Of a stretch of 64,000 bases of DNA, positions 1 through 15,042 are shown piece after piece (the stretch's first letter is position 1; each line of letters begins with the position of its first letter). Under the pieces are notes generated by a model. That model ran no database searches, was not told the DNA's origin, and saw only the letters and a list, made by a program, of their open reading frames with translations. Location: contig NZ_CP022961.1 in NCBI RefSeq assembly GCF_002285795.1, positions 3,786,001 to 3,850,000 on the forward strand, read 5' to 3'. Made by a program: the position numbers and the translations under genes. The DNA comes from Plantactinospora sp. KBS50. Its GTDB lineage: Bacteria; Actinomycetota; Actinomycetes; Mycobacteriales; Micromonosporaceae.

Positions 1-389
1 CCGCTGCCGGGGTCGGCCGGGCCGTCCGCCCAGTCGGGGATGAGCCGGCCGAGCGCGTGCCGGTACGGGCCGAGTTCCGCCACGTCGATCGGGTCGCCGC
101 TGCGTACCAGCGACAGCAGCGCCTCGGTGAGCGAGCGGAACGGCACGGCGAGCCCGACCGCGCTGCCGCGACCGCGCAGCAGGCACATGTCGGCCGCGAA
201 CGCCGCGTCGGCGGCGGCCGCGGCGAGGCGGGACTTGCCGATGCCGCCGGCTCCGGCGACAAACATCGTCCCGCCCCGCCCGGCGCGCGCCCGGGTCAGC
301 ATCTGCTGCACCGCGTGCAGTTCGTCATGGCGACCGACCAGCGCCGACGCGCGTCGGCGCGGAGCCGGTGACCACGACGGAGATCTCAC
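1..389 (-). CDS. LuxR/LAL-type AAA regulator, N-terminal fragment
   Basis: Only the first ~129 residues are inside the window; the gene runs off the left edge. It reads from a GTG at 389, followed by a short basic leader and the sequence LVGRHDEL, then a P-loop, GAGGIGKS, about 50 residues in. This is the usual start of large STAND/LuxR-family (LAL) regulators, in which an N-terminal ATPase is followed by repeats and a C-terminal LuxR helix-turn-helix. That C-terminal part cannot be seen, so the HTH is assumed from family architecture. The gene follows the lanthipeptide precursor by about 53 bp on the same strand, so it could be a pathway-specific regulator. The exact start is uncertain, because GTG 389 has only a weak purine-rich sequence ahead of it. 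The ATPase assignment is firm; the regulator assignment is moderate. Confidence 0.65.
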   Translation of the reverse strand, partial: MRSPSWSPAPRRRASALVGRHDELHAVQQMLTRARAGRGGTMFVAGAGGIGKSRLAAAAADAAFAADMCLLRGRGSAVGLAVPFRSLTEALLSLVRSGDPIDVAELGPYRHALGRLIPDWADGPADPGS

Positions 390-442
390 AACACCCGATT
401 ATCCCCGTGTCGGACGATCACTGTCCAGGATGTGAACATTTC

Positions 443-670
443 TCACATGGCGCTGGGAGGGCAGCAGGTGGTGCTTCCGCCATTGATCACGCTGATCAGC
501 TCCGCGGCTCCGGCGGAGGTGGCGACGACGCCGGCCAGCACCGCGACCCGGGCTCCGAACGGCACCCTGGACATCAGCTCCAGCATGCCGAACCGCTCCC
601 CCGACTCCTGCCCGGCGCCCTCCTCGCCGCGCTCGACGTCGGCAACCTCGATCAGTCGATCCTCGGACAT
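443..670 (-). CDS. lanA: Class II lanthipeptide precursor (LanA)
   Basis: This is a 75-residue peptide starting MSEDRLIEVADVER and ending INGG-STTCCPPSAM. A strong GGGGAGG ribosome site lies about 6 nt upstream of the ATG, and the gene begins 41 nt after the lanM stop codon on the same strand. The N-terminal third is acidic, as expected of LanM leaders. A double-glycine motif follows, which in class II systems is the usual cleavage point. If cleavage occurs there, the core is only ten residues, with Ser1, Thr2, Thr3 and Ser8 as possible dehydration sites and Cys4 and Cys5 as thioether donors. The residues before GG (RVAVLAGVVATSAGAAELI) are unusually hydrophobic for a leader. No LanT (peptidase-containing exporter) lies nearby. 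Precursor identity rests on position, the GG motif and the Ser/Thr/Cys tail; ring pattern and cleavage site are inferred. Confidence 0.8.
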   Translation of the reverse strand: MSEDRLIEVADVERGEEGAGQESGERFGMLELMSRVPFGARVAVLAGVVATSAGAAELISVINGGSTTCCPPSAM

Positions 671-711
671 GTGTACCTCCCCTGTCGGACCGCTCGCCCG
701 ATGCGCGCGGT

Positions 712-3700
712 TCATCGCACTGCCGTGCTCGTCCGGCCCGGCTCCAGCAGCAGCGCCGAGGGCACCCGTGCCGGGAACCCGAGGCGCAGCAGCCCGTAGC
801 CGATGCCGGCAAGTCCGTTGAACAGCCCGGGCGTGCCGACCCCGTGCGGGGTACCGCAACCCGGCCCGAACCGTTCGATGGCGTCCAGCACCAGACCGGC
901 CCGCCAGCGCAGCACCCGCTGCACCGACCGGTCCGGATCGGCCGCGGCCAGCACCACCAGCGTCTCGGTGATACCCAGCTCGCCGTGGCACAGGCTGAGA
1001 TCCCGCAACACCGGCCGTTGCGCGAACCGGCGGACGATCCGCCCGCGCTCGTCGCCGCTCGGCATCCCGCCGGCCGCGACGATGCCGGCGACCCCGCGGC
1101 ACCAGCCGAAGTCCTCGATCGGCGCGGCGTCCGGATCGGACCCCGCCGCGCCCGCCGACGCCGCGTCGGCACCGGTCGACGGCACCCCGGCATCGACCGA
1201 CGGCACCGCGGCACCGACACCGGCACCGGCACCGACGCCGACCGCTGGCACCGCCGGCGTCGGGCCGGGCGCGACCGGGTTTGCACCGGCCGCCGAGCGC
1301 GCCCAGGCGATGCCGGCGTGGCCCTCCGCGTACCCGGCCGGCAGTGGCCCGCCGGCCGGCGGGCCGCCGGCGGGCAGCGCCTCGCCCAGCCGGTCCGCGC
1401 AGGTCGCGGCGAGCGCCGCGGCGGAGGCCAGGCCGAGTTCGGCGTGTACGGCGCGCATCGCGGCCAGGCAGCCGGCGAGCCCACCGGCCACCCCCAGCGG
1501 GCCGGGCGCCCCGGTGGGCGCCCCGACCGCAGACCCGGCGGCCGCGATGCCGGCCTCCAGCCAGTCCCGCAACCGGGCGTCCCCGAGCAGCACCGCGAGC
1601 CGGGACAGTCCATAACAGATGCCGCCGAACCCCTGGTAGCCGCCGGGACCCACGTGCACCGCCAGGTCCGGCCGGCCGGCCAGCGACTCGCAGAGCGGAC
1701 CCGCGGCGCTCGCCGCACGCAGCGCGGCCTCGCGGTACCGGCCGAGCCCGGTCAGCTCGGCGAGCTGGCCGAGGAACAGGGCCACCCCCAGGTAGCCGTT
1801 CGAGAGCGCGGCGCCCATCGGCAGCACCATCCAACGGGCACCGTCGACGACCTCCAACCCCAGCCAGTTCACCCGGCCGGCGTCCGTGACGCCGCGGGCG
1901 AGGATCTGGTCGGCGATCCCGCAGGCGGCGGTGAGCAGCCGATCCGGCCCGGCCTCGTGACCGACGATCGGGCCGGGCAGCACGGCGCTCGGCCGGTGCT
2001 CGTCCACCGGCTGCCGGGACGCCAACGCAGCCGAGACGATCCACTCCTGATCCCGCCGGTCGGCCGCGCCCATCCCGGACAGCACCGCCGCGGCGTCCGC
2101 CAGGCCGGTGGACGGCAGCAGGTCGGGCAGGCGCTCGCCGGTCGAGGCCCACACGTCCCGCCGGTCCGGGACGGCGGTGAACACCGGGATGTCCCCCCGC
2201 AGCAGGTCGGCCACCTCGTGTTGGACCAGCGGGCGGCGCAACGGGTCCACCGCCGGGTGCTGGGACAGCACCGTGAACGCCCGCTGCGCCCCGGCGGCGT
2301 CGCGCAGCAGGTCCGGGTGGGTTGCCCCGTCCAGCAGCAGGGCGTACGTGAGCGTCGGGCGGAACACCAACCGCGTCTCGACGTCCGCACAGCCGGCCAG
2401 CAGGTCCCGGAAGCCCGGCCGGTCGTTCATGATCGCGTCGTAGCCGGCCCGCAGCCCGGACAGCAGCGCGGCGCCGTGATCGCTCGGGTCGAGTTCCCGC
2501 CCGCGCAGCCGGGGCATGTTCAGCCGGCCGCCGCCCGAGCGCGCCCGCGGTCGCAACTGGTCCCGGTCGGCACCGGCCAGCACCCAGTCCAGCCGCTCCA
2601 GCGCCGGCACCCCGGCCTGGCCGCTGAGCCCCGAGCAGTCCGCCACCCCGGACGGACCCACCTGGACGCTGGGCAGCATGCCGGTACGGTGCACCGAGGC
2701 GCCGAGCAGCAGCCGGGCCGGGTCGTCGGGCACCCCCGCCGCCGCGAGCTCGGGATGGAACAGCGCCTCCGCGTCGACGATCACCGGGTGCTCGCCGCAG
2801 GCGATCAGGTTCTCGCAGTGCAGGTCCACCCCGCGCACCGCATGCAGCAGGGCCAGCAGCGCCCCGGCCCGGCGGTAGAACCGCTCGGCCGCCCGCACGT
2901 CGGCCAGCGGCAGGTGCGGGATGAACTCCGCGTAGCCGTACCCGCCGCACGACAGCGTCGCCGCGGTCCGCAACTCCAGGCCGGGCACCGCCCGGTTGAG
3001 CCACCCGGTCAGCTCGGTCAGCTTCTGGTACGCGGCGATCCCGCGCGGCTTGTAGATCACCTGACGGCCGTCGCCGAAGGTGAGCCGGGCGACCGACCGG
3101 CCGCCCTGGTGCGGGTCGCCGAGTCCGGCGCGTACCTCGGTCAGCGGTCCCGGGTCCACCCCGTCCAGCAGTTCGCGGACGAGGACCGGGCGGTCCACGA
3201 CGTACCGGTGCAGGATCTCGGCCCGGACCTCGACGGCGTCGGCGGCGGTCGAGGCCACCAGCCGGCCGAGCCGCCGGTACCGGGCGAGGAGGTCGGCCAG
3301 GCCACCGCGGTGGCCGAGCCGATGCGCGAAGTCGGCGAACCGCTGCGGGCCGGTCGACCCGGCCAGGTCGCCGCCGCGCTGAAGCCGGTCGAACTCGGCC
3401 GCGAAGGTCCGGGCCGCCAGCCGGGCCAGCCGAATGCCCAGTTCCCGCGCGAACCCGTCGGCCAGGCCGGGCAGGTCGGCCACGTCGGGCAGGCCGGGCA
3501 CGTCGGACAGGCCGGGCACGTCGGGCCGGGCCGGCGGGGTACGCACCTCGTGCAGCAGCCGGTCCCGTGCGGCGGCGACCGGTTCGCGCAGCGTGTCGGC
3601 GAGCACCGCCAGCACGTCGACGTCGGCGGACCCGGGCAGGTCCCGGGTGGGCCCGGTCGGGCGCGGGGTGACATCCGGACGGTCCGGACGCCGGCTGGAC

Positions 3701-3714
3701 GGCGGCTCGGTCAT
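712..3714 (-). CDS. lanM: Class II lanthionine synthetase LanM
   Basis: This 1000-residue bifunctional enzyme dehydrates Ser/Thr in the precursor peptide and adds Cys thiols to form (methyl)lanthionine. The N-terminal DUF4135 dehydratase half shows the kinase-like ATP site (VIYKPRG near residue 218, catalytic-loop VDLHCENLI near 297, followed by VIVDAEALFHPE). The C-terminal LanC cyclase half keeps all three zinc ligands: Cys in FGWCRG (near residue 871) and Cys-His in LCHGE (near 908). Length fits the LanM family. A Pro/Val/Ala/Gly-rich low-complexity linker lies just before the first zinc ligand, and short VPGL/PDV repeats occur near the N-terminus. I chose the ATG at 3714, which starts MTEPPSSRRPDRP; an upstream in-frame ATG would add about 30 residues of unlikely leader. 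No clear Shine-Dalgarno is visible. It is followed by the precursor gene and is divergent from the oxygenase/NRPS operon. Confidence 0.95.
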   Translation of the reverse strand: MTEPPSSRRPDRPDVTPRPTGPTRDLPGSADVDVLAVLADTLREPVAAARDRLLHEVRTPPARPDVPGLSDVPGLPDVADLPGLADGFARELGIRLARLAARTFAAEFDRLQRGGDLAGSTGPQRFADFAHRLGHRGGLADLLARYRRLGRLVASTAADAVEVRAEILHRYVVDRPVLVRELLDGVDPGPLTEVRAGLGDPHQGGRSVARLTFGDGRQVIYKPRGIAAYQKLTELTGWLNRAVPGLELRTAATLSCGGYGYAEFIPHLPLADVRAAERFYRRAGALLALLHAVRGVDLHCENLIACGEHPVIVDAEALFHPELAAAGVPDDPARLLLGASVHRTGMLPSVQVGPSGVADCSGLSGQAGVPALERLDWVLAGADRDQLRPRARSGGGRLNMPRLRGRELDPSDHGAALLSGLRAGYDAIMNDRPGFRDLLAGCADVETRLVFRPTLTYALLLDGATHPDLLRDAAGAQRAFTVLSQHPAVDPLRRPLVQHEVADLLRGDIPVFTAVPDRRDVWASTGERLPDLLPSTGLADAAAVLSGMGAADRRDQEWIVSAALASRQPVDEHRPSAVLPGPIVGHEAGPDRLLTAACGIADQILARGVTDAGRVNWLGLEVVDGARWMVLPMGAALSNGYLGVALFLGQLAELTGLGRYREAALRAASAAGPLCESLAGRPDLAVHVGPGGYQGFGGICYGLSRLAVLLGDARLRDWLEAGIAAAGSAVGAPTGAPGPLGVAGGLAGCLAAMRAVHAELGLASAAALAATCADRLGEALPAGGPPAGGPLPAGYAEGHAGIAWARSAAGANPVAPGPTPAVPAVGVGAGAGVGAAVPSVDAGVPSTGADAASAGAAGSDPDAAPIEDFGWCRGVAGIVAAGGMPSGDERGRIVRRFAQRPVLRDLSLCHGELGITETLVVLAAADPDRSVQRVLRWRAGLVLDAIERFGPGCGTPHGVGTPGLFNGLAGIGYGLLRLGFPARVPSALLLEPGRTSTAVR

Positions 3715-3887
3715 GCCCGGAACGTTGCCAGAGCCGGCCGGACGGGACATGCGTGAATGGCACCCATGTTTTGCCTCCGGCGCCCACCCGGCAGGGAAGA
3801 ACACGCAGTCCCGGTGGTACCCATGTTGCGCGCGGCGCCGCCGGTCGTTCTCTCCCGGCCCGCCCCCGGCGGCCCGATGCTGGCCAC
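3715..3887. promoter_or_regulatory. Divergent promoter region between lanM and the oxygenase-NRPS operon
   Basis: This is a 173-bp gap between two outward-facing operons. Two near-identical 12-mers, GGCACCCATGTT (3759-3770) and GGTACCCATGTT (3816-3827), lie in direct orientation 57 bp apart. Such repeats could be sites for a regulator serving both operons. No convincing -35/-10 pair is visible on either strand, so promoter positions are not assigned. Confidence 0.4.
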
Positions 3888-4878
3888 ATGCGCTCTCCAG
3901 TCACGCCGGTCGCGCATGCCGAAGCCGGACCTGACCTGGCCCTGCCCTTCGTCGTGTCGCCGGACGTACCCCGCCTGCCCATCAGCCACCCCGACGCCCT
4001 GGACACGCCCGCCATCCGGCGCCGCCTGCGCACGCACGGGGCCGTGCTGCTGCGCGGCTTCGACATCGGCGGGGTGGACGGGTTCGACGGCGCCGTCCGG
4101 ACCCTCGCCGGCACGCCGCTGGCCTACACCGAACGGTCCTCACCGCGCAGCACGATCAAGGGACAGATCTACACCTCGACCGACTACCCGCCGGGCGAGG
4201 AGATCTTCCTGCACAACGAGAACTCGTACCAGGCGCGCTGGCCGCTGACGCTGTTCTTCCACTGCGTACGGCCACCCGAGACGCTCGGCGCCACCCCGCT
4301 TGCCGACACCCGCGAGGTGCTGCGCTCGATCGACCCGGCCGTCCGCGACGAGTTCGCGGCCCGCGGCTGGATGGTGGTCCGCAACTTCTCCGACGGGTAC
4401 GGGGTGCCCTGGCAGCAGGCGTTCGGCACCGACGACCGGGCGGCCGTCGAGGCGTACTGCACGGCCAACGGCATGGTTCCGGAGTGGGTCGGCCGCAACA
4501 GCCTGCGCACCCGCGCCCGGCGCCGGGCCGTGCACCGGCACCCGGTGACCGGCGAGACGGTGTGGTTCAACCACCTCACCTTCTTCCACGTCACCACGCT
4601 GGCCCCGGACGTCTGCGCCGCGCTGCGGGAGATGGTGGACGAGGCCGACCTGCCGACGAACAGCTACTACGGCGACGGCGCGACCATCCCCGACGACGTG
4701 GTCGCGCACCTGCGGGACTGCTACCGGGCCGCCCAGCGCCGCTTCGACTGGCAGCGGGACGACCTGCTGCTGGTGGACAACATGCTGGCCGCGCACGGCC
4801 GGGAACCGTTCACCGGGCCACGCCGGATCGCGGTGGCGATGGCCGAGGCGTACGACGACGAAGACACCGGAGGCGACC

Positions 4879-4895
<17 letters not shown>
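3888..4895 (+). CDS. TauD/SyrP-like Fe(II)/2-oxoglutarate oxygenase
   Basis: The protein has 335 residues and belongs to the TauD/TfdA superfamily of non-haem iron oxygenases, closest in feel to SyrP-like enzymes that beta-hydroxylate amino acids tethered to NRPS carrier domains. The iron triad is visible: the proximal pair in FLHNENSY (HxE, the SyrP-type variant of HxD) and the distal His in DNMLAAHGREPFTGPRR, with an Arg ~10 residues later to bind 2-oxoglutarate. The start at ATG 3888 (MRSPVTPVAHAEAG) was chosen because the 45 in-frame residues upstream are Arg/Pro-rich and look like non-coding sequence. Its last 17 nt overlap the start of the NRPS gene, so the two are translationally coupled, and the oxygenase very likely tailors a residue loaded by that NRPS. 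The substrate is not predictable from sequence alone. Confidence 0.85.
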
Positions 4896-11226
<6,331 letters not shown>

Positions 11227-11227
11227 G

Positions 11228-11272
11228 CCCGTTCCGGCGCGGCGGGGTCCGCCCCCGCCGCGCCGGAACGGG
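11228..11272. terminator. Strong hairpin terminator between NRPS and DMT permease
   Basis: A perfect 20-bp stem begins CCCGTTCCGGCG directly after the NRPS stop codon, with a TCCG loop. It separates two convergent genes and lacks a U-tract, as is common in actinomycetes. It could act in both directions. Confidence 0.8.
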
Positions 11273-11303
11273 TCACCGCGACCGGGCCGGATCGTGACCA
11301 GAC

Positions 11304-11375
11304 GGGTCACCGCGACCGGCGGGGTCACCGCGACCGGCGGGGTCACCGCGACCGGCGGGGTCACCGCGACCGGCG
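11304..11375. repeat. Four tandem 18-bp repeats copying the permease 3' end
   Basis: GGGTCACCGCGACCGGCG is repeated four times without interruption, and a related single unit lies at 11270-11286. On the minus strand the unit contains the last codons and the stop codon of the DMT permease (RRSR-stop). The array therefore looks like a serial duplication of the gene's 3' terminus, placed downstream of the functional stop. Confidence 0.9.
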
Positions 11376-12197
11376 GGCAAGCCACATGACGTAGCCGATG
11401 AGCACCCCGGACAGCACCACCACCGGAAGGCGCCAGCCGGCCAGGGCCAGCCGCTCCTGGTACACGGTCACCCCGATGACGATGCCGACGATCGGGTCGA
11501 CCAGGGCGATCGTGGTCAGCGGCGCGGCGATCCGGCCGCTCTGGAAGGCGTTCTGGTTGAGGATCAGGCCGGCCAGCCCGGTCAGCGCGAGCGCGTACAC
11601 CTGCCAGTTGGTGAACAGCACCCCGAAGCCGTCGGTGATCTGGACGGTGATGGTCTTCAGCAGCGAGGCGCTGAAGCCGTAGAGCAGGCCGGTGCCGACC
11701 CCGAGCAGCACCCCGCGGGTGGCGCCGGGGATCCGCCAGGCCAGCACGAGGCAGAGCGCGAACGCGACGGCGAGCCCGGCGATCACCGGCAGCCAGTCCT
11801 CGGTCGGCGCCCGGTTGACCCCGGCCCGCGGGTTGGCCGCGACCAGGAACGCGGTGAGTCCGACCGCGCCGAGGGCCACCACCACGAGGTCCCGCGGATG
11901 CGGCCGCTGCCGCTCCAGCGCGGACGAGAGCGGGACGGCCAGGAAGACCCCGGCCAGCAGCAGCGGCTCGACCAGGGCGAGCGCGCCGATGCGCAGCGCC
12001 AGGGCCTGCAGGACGGTGCCGCCGAGGTCCGGGACCCAGCCGAGCAGCCACCGCGGGCGCCGGACCAGCCGCAGCATCAGCCGCGGGTCGAAGGTACGGG
12101 TCTGCTTCTCCTGCTGGGTGGTGGTCTGCTCGACCGCGGAGCCGATCGCGAACAGCACCGCCGAGGCCAGCCCGAGCAGGACGGCGGTGACGTTCAT
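11361..12197 (-). CDS. DMT-family (EamA-like) inner-membrane permease
   Basis: The protein has 278 residues with about nine or ten hydrophobic segments and short charged loops, starting MNVTAVLLGLASAVLFAIGSA. Arrangement and length match drug/metabolite transporters of the DMT superfamily, especially the actinobacterial branch beginning with an Ala/Gly-rich helix followed by EQTTTQQ. Substrate cannot be predicted. The gene is convergent with the NRPS and divergent from the M4 protease, with no partner gene, so a link to the NRPS is possible only by proximity. The 3' end lies inside the first unit of the 18-bp tandem array, so the stop codon itself is part of the repeated unit. Proline- and glycine-containing helices (RIGALALVEPLLLAGV) are typical of the fold. 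Confidence 0.8.
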   Translation of the reverse strand: MNVTAVLLGLASAVLFAIGSAVEQTTTQQEKQTRTFDPRLMLRLVRRPRWLLGWVPDLGGTVLQALALRIGALALVEPLLLAGVFLAVPLSSALERQRPHPRDLVVVALGAVGLTAFLVAANPRAGVNRAPTEDWLPVIAGLAVAFALCLVLAWRIPGATRGVLLGVGTGLLYGFSASLLKTITVQITDGFGVLFTNWQVYALALTGLAGLILNQNAFQSGRIAAPLTTIALVDPIVGIVIGVTVYQERLALAGWRLPVVVLSGVLIGYVMWLARRSR

Positions 12198-12827
12198 CCG
12201 GGAACCTCAGCCGGCCGGCGCGCCCGGTCCTTTCCCTCCTGTTTCATGGTTATCCACCCTCTACGCTGACTGCGACATGCCGCGCGATACAGAACGAAGA
12301 AGCGAGATTTCCCATCATTCCGCAGAACAGGGTTTTTGGCCCATGAAATGCGACCAATGGCTTCGGCCCAGCGCGCACACGCTCCGTAACCGTCGGCGCC
12401 GCTCGCCGGATGCCCGGCCGGACACCGCCGCCCCGAGCCGCCGGCTGGCGGTCGCCGTCCGGCCGGCCACCGCCAGCCGGATCCTGTTACGTGACGCATC
12501 GACATTCATGACGGGTCCGTTACGGCGGACAGGGTCCGTCGACTGTGACCACCACTGTCCGGGGTTAACTCATGCCCGTCACACCCGGGATTGACCACCA
12601 CACCCTTACCTACCAGCAAGTAGCCCGTTGAAGTAGCTGGCCCCGACCTATTGTTAACCGCCTCCGCATATGTGATTGTGCCTATGCGCAGCCGTCAATG
12701 GCTGGCTGGTCGATCAGGTAACCGGGCACGCCGGCAGCTCCGGAGAGACGACCATCCCCACGTCTCCCACCCACGGTCCGTCGGCCCCTACCGGAGCCCG
12801 CCTGACCACCGAGAAACAGGAGCACCT
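12198..12827. other. 630-bp intergenic region upstream of the protease
   Basis: No convincing gene is present on either strand; open frames here are Arg-rich and lack ribosome sites. The sequence is noticeably less GC-rich between about 12560 and 12700. A possible promoter for the protease is TTGAAG at about 12629, 16 bp, then TATTGT (near 12651), which would give a long 5' leader of ~170 nt. I saw no recognisable riboswitch. The final 20 bp carry the protease ribosome site AGGAG. Confidence 0.45.
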
Positions 12828-14882
12828 GTGAAGCTCTCCCCATCCCGCCTGGCCGCGCTGGGCGCTGCCACGGCGGCCGGCCTGATCGCCGCGGGCACCG
12901 CGGTGGCCGTCCAGGCCGCACCGTCGAGCCCCGTTCCGGACGCCGCCCAGGCTCCGGCGCTCGCCGCCAACGCGGCGGCCTCGCTGGTCGCCGACCGTCC
13001 GGCGTTCCTGCACGCCAGCGCCGACGACGCGTTCATCCAGCACCCCGTGATCTCGTCGGCCGGCATCCAGTACATCCCCTACGACCGGACGTACAAGGGA
13101 CTGCCGGTGGTCGGCGGTGACTTCGTCATCGCCACCAACGCCAGCGGCCAGGTGCTGGCCAACTCGGTGGCGCAGGAGCGCACCATCACCGGCGTGAGCA
13201 CCACGCCGAAGCTCAGCGCCGCATCCGCCGAGGCGACGGCCCGCAAGCAGCTACGCACGGTAACCACCATCGAAGGTACCAAGCTCGTCGTCTTCAGCCT
13301 GGGCGCCACCCCCAGCCTGGCCTGGGAGACCACCCTGCAGGGCACCGGTGCCGAGGGCTACAGCCGGCTCACCGTCGACGTGGACGCCACCACCGGCGCG
13401 GTGCTGGAGACCCAGGAACACGTGATGCACGGCACCGGCACCGCGGCCTGGAACGGGCCGAACCCGGTCACGCTGAGCACCACGCACTCGGGCAGCACGT
13501 ACTCCATGAAGGACCCGTCGACCACCAACCTGAGCTGCCAGGACGCCTCGAACAACACCATCTTCTCCAACACCACGGACGTCTTCGGCAACGGCAACGC
13601 CACCAGCCGGGAGACCGGCTGCGTCGACGCGCTGTTCGTCGCGCAGACCGAGGTCAAGATGCTGTCGCAGTGGCTGGGCCGCAGCGGCATGAACGGCAGC
13701 GGCGGCTCCTGGCCGATCCGGGTCGGCCTGAACCAGCAGAACGCCTACTACGACGGCACCCAGGTCCAGATCGGCAAGAACACCGCCGGCCAGTGGATCA
13801 GCTCGCTGGACGTGGTCGGTCACGAGATGGGGCACGGCGTGGACGACAACACGCCGGGCGGCATCTCCCGCGGCAACACCCAGGAGTTCGTGGCCGACAC
13901 CTTCGGCGCGGCGACCGAGTGGTTCGCCAACGAGCCGTCGGCCTACGACGCCCCCGACTTCCTGGTCGGCGAGAAGATCAACCTGGTGGGCAGCGGCCCG
14001 ATCCGCAACATGTACAACCCGTCCGCGCTGGGCGACTCGAACTGCTACTCCAGCAGCATCCCGAGCCAGGAGGTGCACGCCGCGGCCGGTCCCGGTAACC
14101 ACTGGTTCTACCTGCTCGCCGAGGGCACCAACCCGACCAACGGCCAGCCGACCAGCAGCACCTGCAACGGCACCTCGATCACCGGCCTGGGCATCCAGAC
14201 CGCGATGAAGATCATGTACAACGCGATGCTGCTGAAGACCACCTCGTCCTCGTACCTGAAGTACCGGACCTGGACGCTGCAGGCGGCGAAGAACCTCTAC
14301 CCGGGCAGCTGCACCCAGTTCAACACGGTCAAGGCGGCGTGGGACGCGGTCAGCGTGCCGGCCCAGTCCGGCGACCCGACCTGCACCACCGGCAGCACCC
14401 CCACCCCCACCCCGACCGCCACCAGCGGTGGCTGCTCGGGCCAGAAGCTGACCAACCCCGGCTTCGAGTCCGGCAGCACCGGCTGGAGCGCCACCTCCGG
14501 CGTCATCACCAGCTCCAGCTCGCAGCCGGCGCACGGCGGCAGCTACAAGGCCTGGCTTGACGGGTACGGCAGCACGCACACCGACACGCTCACCCAATCC
14601 GTGACGATCCCGTCCGGATGCTCCGCCACCCTCAGCTTCTGGTTGCACATCGACACCTCGGAGACGACCAGCAGCACGGCGTACGACAAGCTGACCGTCA
14701 AGGCCGGCTCGACCACCCTGGCCACGTACTCCAACCTGAACGCCGCGAGCGGCTACAGCCAGAAGACGTTCAACGTCTCCTCGCTGGCCGGACAGACGGT
14801 CACCATCTCGTTCAGCGGCACCGAGGACGTCTCCCTCCAGACGTCCTTCGTGGTCGACGACACGGCGCTGACCCTCAGCTAA
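12828..14882 (+). CDS. Secreted M4-family (thermolysin-like) metalloprotease
   Basis: The protein has 684 residues and starts at GTG 12828, a few nt after ACAGGAG. A Sec signal peptide is evident (MKLSPSRLAALG, an Ala-rich core, then AVQAAPSS). An inhibitory propeptide of the FTP/PepSY type occupies roughly residues 40-200. The M4 catalytic domain carries the zinc motif HEMGH near residue 331 and the downstream Glu in NTQEFVAD, as in thermolysin. After a Pro/Thr linker (PTPTPTATSG), a ~150-residue C-terminal beta-sandwich beginning KLTNPGFESGSTGW resembles the binding modules attached to many actinomycete secreted hydrolases. It is an extracellular, probably self-activating protease. It stands alone between terminator-like hairpins, and nothing ties it to the NRPS or lanthipeptide loci, although an extracellular protease could in principle process a leader peptide. 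Confidence 0.95.
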   Translation: MKLSPSRLAALGAATAAGLIAAGTAVAVQAAPSSPVPDAAQAPALAANAAASLVADRPAFLHASADDAFIQHPVISSAGIQYIPYDRTYKGLPVVGGDFVIATNASGQVLANSVAQERTITGVSTTPKLSAASAEATARKQLRTVTTIEGTKLVVFSLGATPSLAWETTLQGTGAEGYSRLTVDVDATTGAVLETQEHVMHGTGTAAWNGPNPVTLSTTHSGSTYSMKDPSTTNLSCQDASNNTIFSNTTDVFGNGNATSRETGCVDALFVAQTEVKMLSQWLGRSGMNGSGGSWPIRVGLNQQNAYYDGTQVQIGKNTAGQWISSLDVVGHEMGHGVDDNTPGGISRGNTQEFVADTFGAATEWFANEPSAYDAPDFLVGEKINLVGSGPIRNMYNPSALGDSNCYSSSIPSQEVHAAAGPGNHWFYLLAEGTNPTNGQPTSSTCNGTSITGLGIQTAMKIMYNAMLLKTTSSSYLKYRTWTLQAAKNLYPGSCTQFNTVKAAWDAVSVPAQSGDPTCTTGSTPTPTPTATSGGCSGQKLTNPGFESGSTGWSATSGVITSSSSQPAHGGSYKAWLDGYGSTHTDTLTQSVTIPSGCSATLSFWLHIDTSETTSSTAYDKLTVKAGSTTLATYSNLNAASGYSQKTFNVSSLAGQTVTISFSGTEDVSLQTSFVVDDTALTLS

Positions 14883-14900
14883 GTCCGTCGACCTTCCCGG

Positions 14901-14942
14901 CCGGGCCGGCCGCCGCGGTGACCACCGCGGCGACCGGCCCGG
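14901..14942. terminator. Hairpin terminator between the protease and the ABC exporter
   Basis: A 20-bp stem with one mismatch (CCGGGCCGGCCGCCGCGGTG on the left arm) and an AC loop starts 18 nt after the protease stop codon, between two convergent genes. There is no U-tract. It is likely bidirectional. Confidence 0.75.
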
Positions 14943-15042
14943 TCCGTTCCGTTCCGGGCCGTTCCCCGCCGTTGCGCGCCGGGCCATTGCGCGCCGGGCG
15001 TTCCGCACCGGGATCGGACCGGGCCGGGGCCCGTACCCACGG

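Noticed and set aside
431-447. TGTGA-N7-TCACA palindrome near the lanA stop codon, resembling a CRP site
   Set aside because: The spacer is 7 rather than 6, and it lies at the end of a gene, not in a promoter.
12194-12505. Small Arg-rich open frame on the minus strand upstream of the DMT permease
   Set aside because: No ribosome site, no recognisable sequence, and composition typical of non-coding GC-rich DNA.
12540-12827. Possible riboswitch (ydaO/c-di-AMP type) ahead of the secreted protease
   Set aside because: Leader length and gene type fit, but the conserved GGGGTGAATC-like core is not present.
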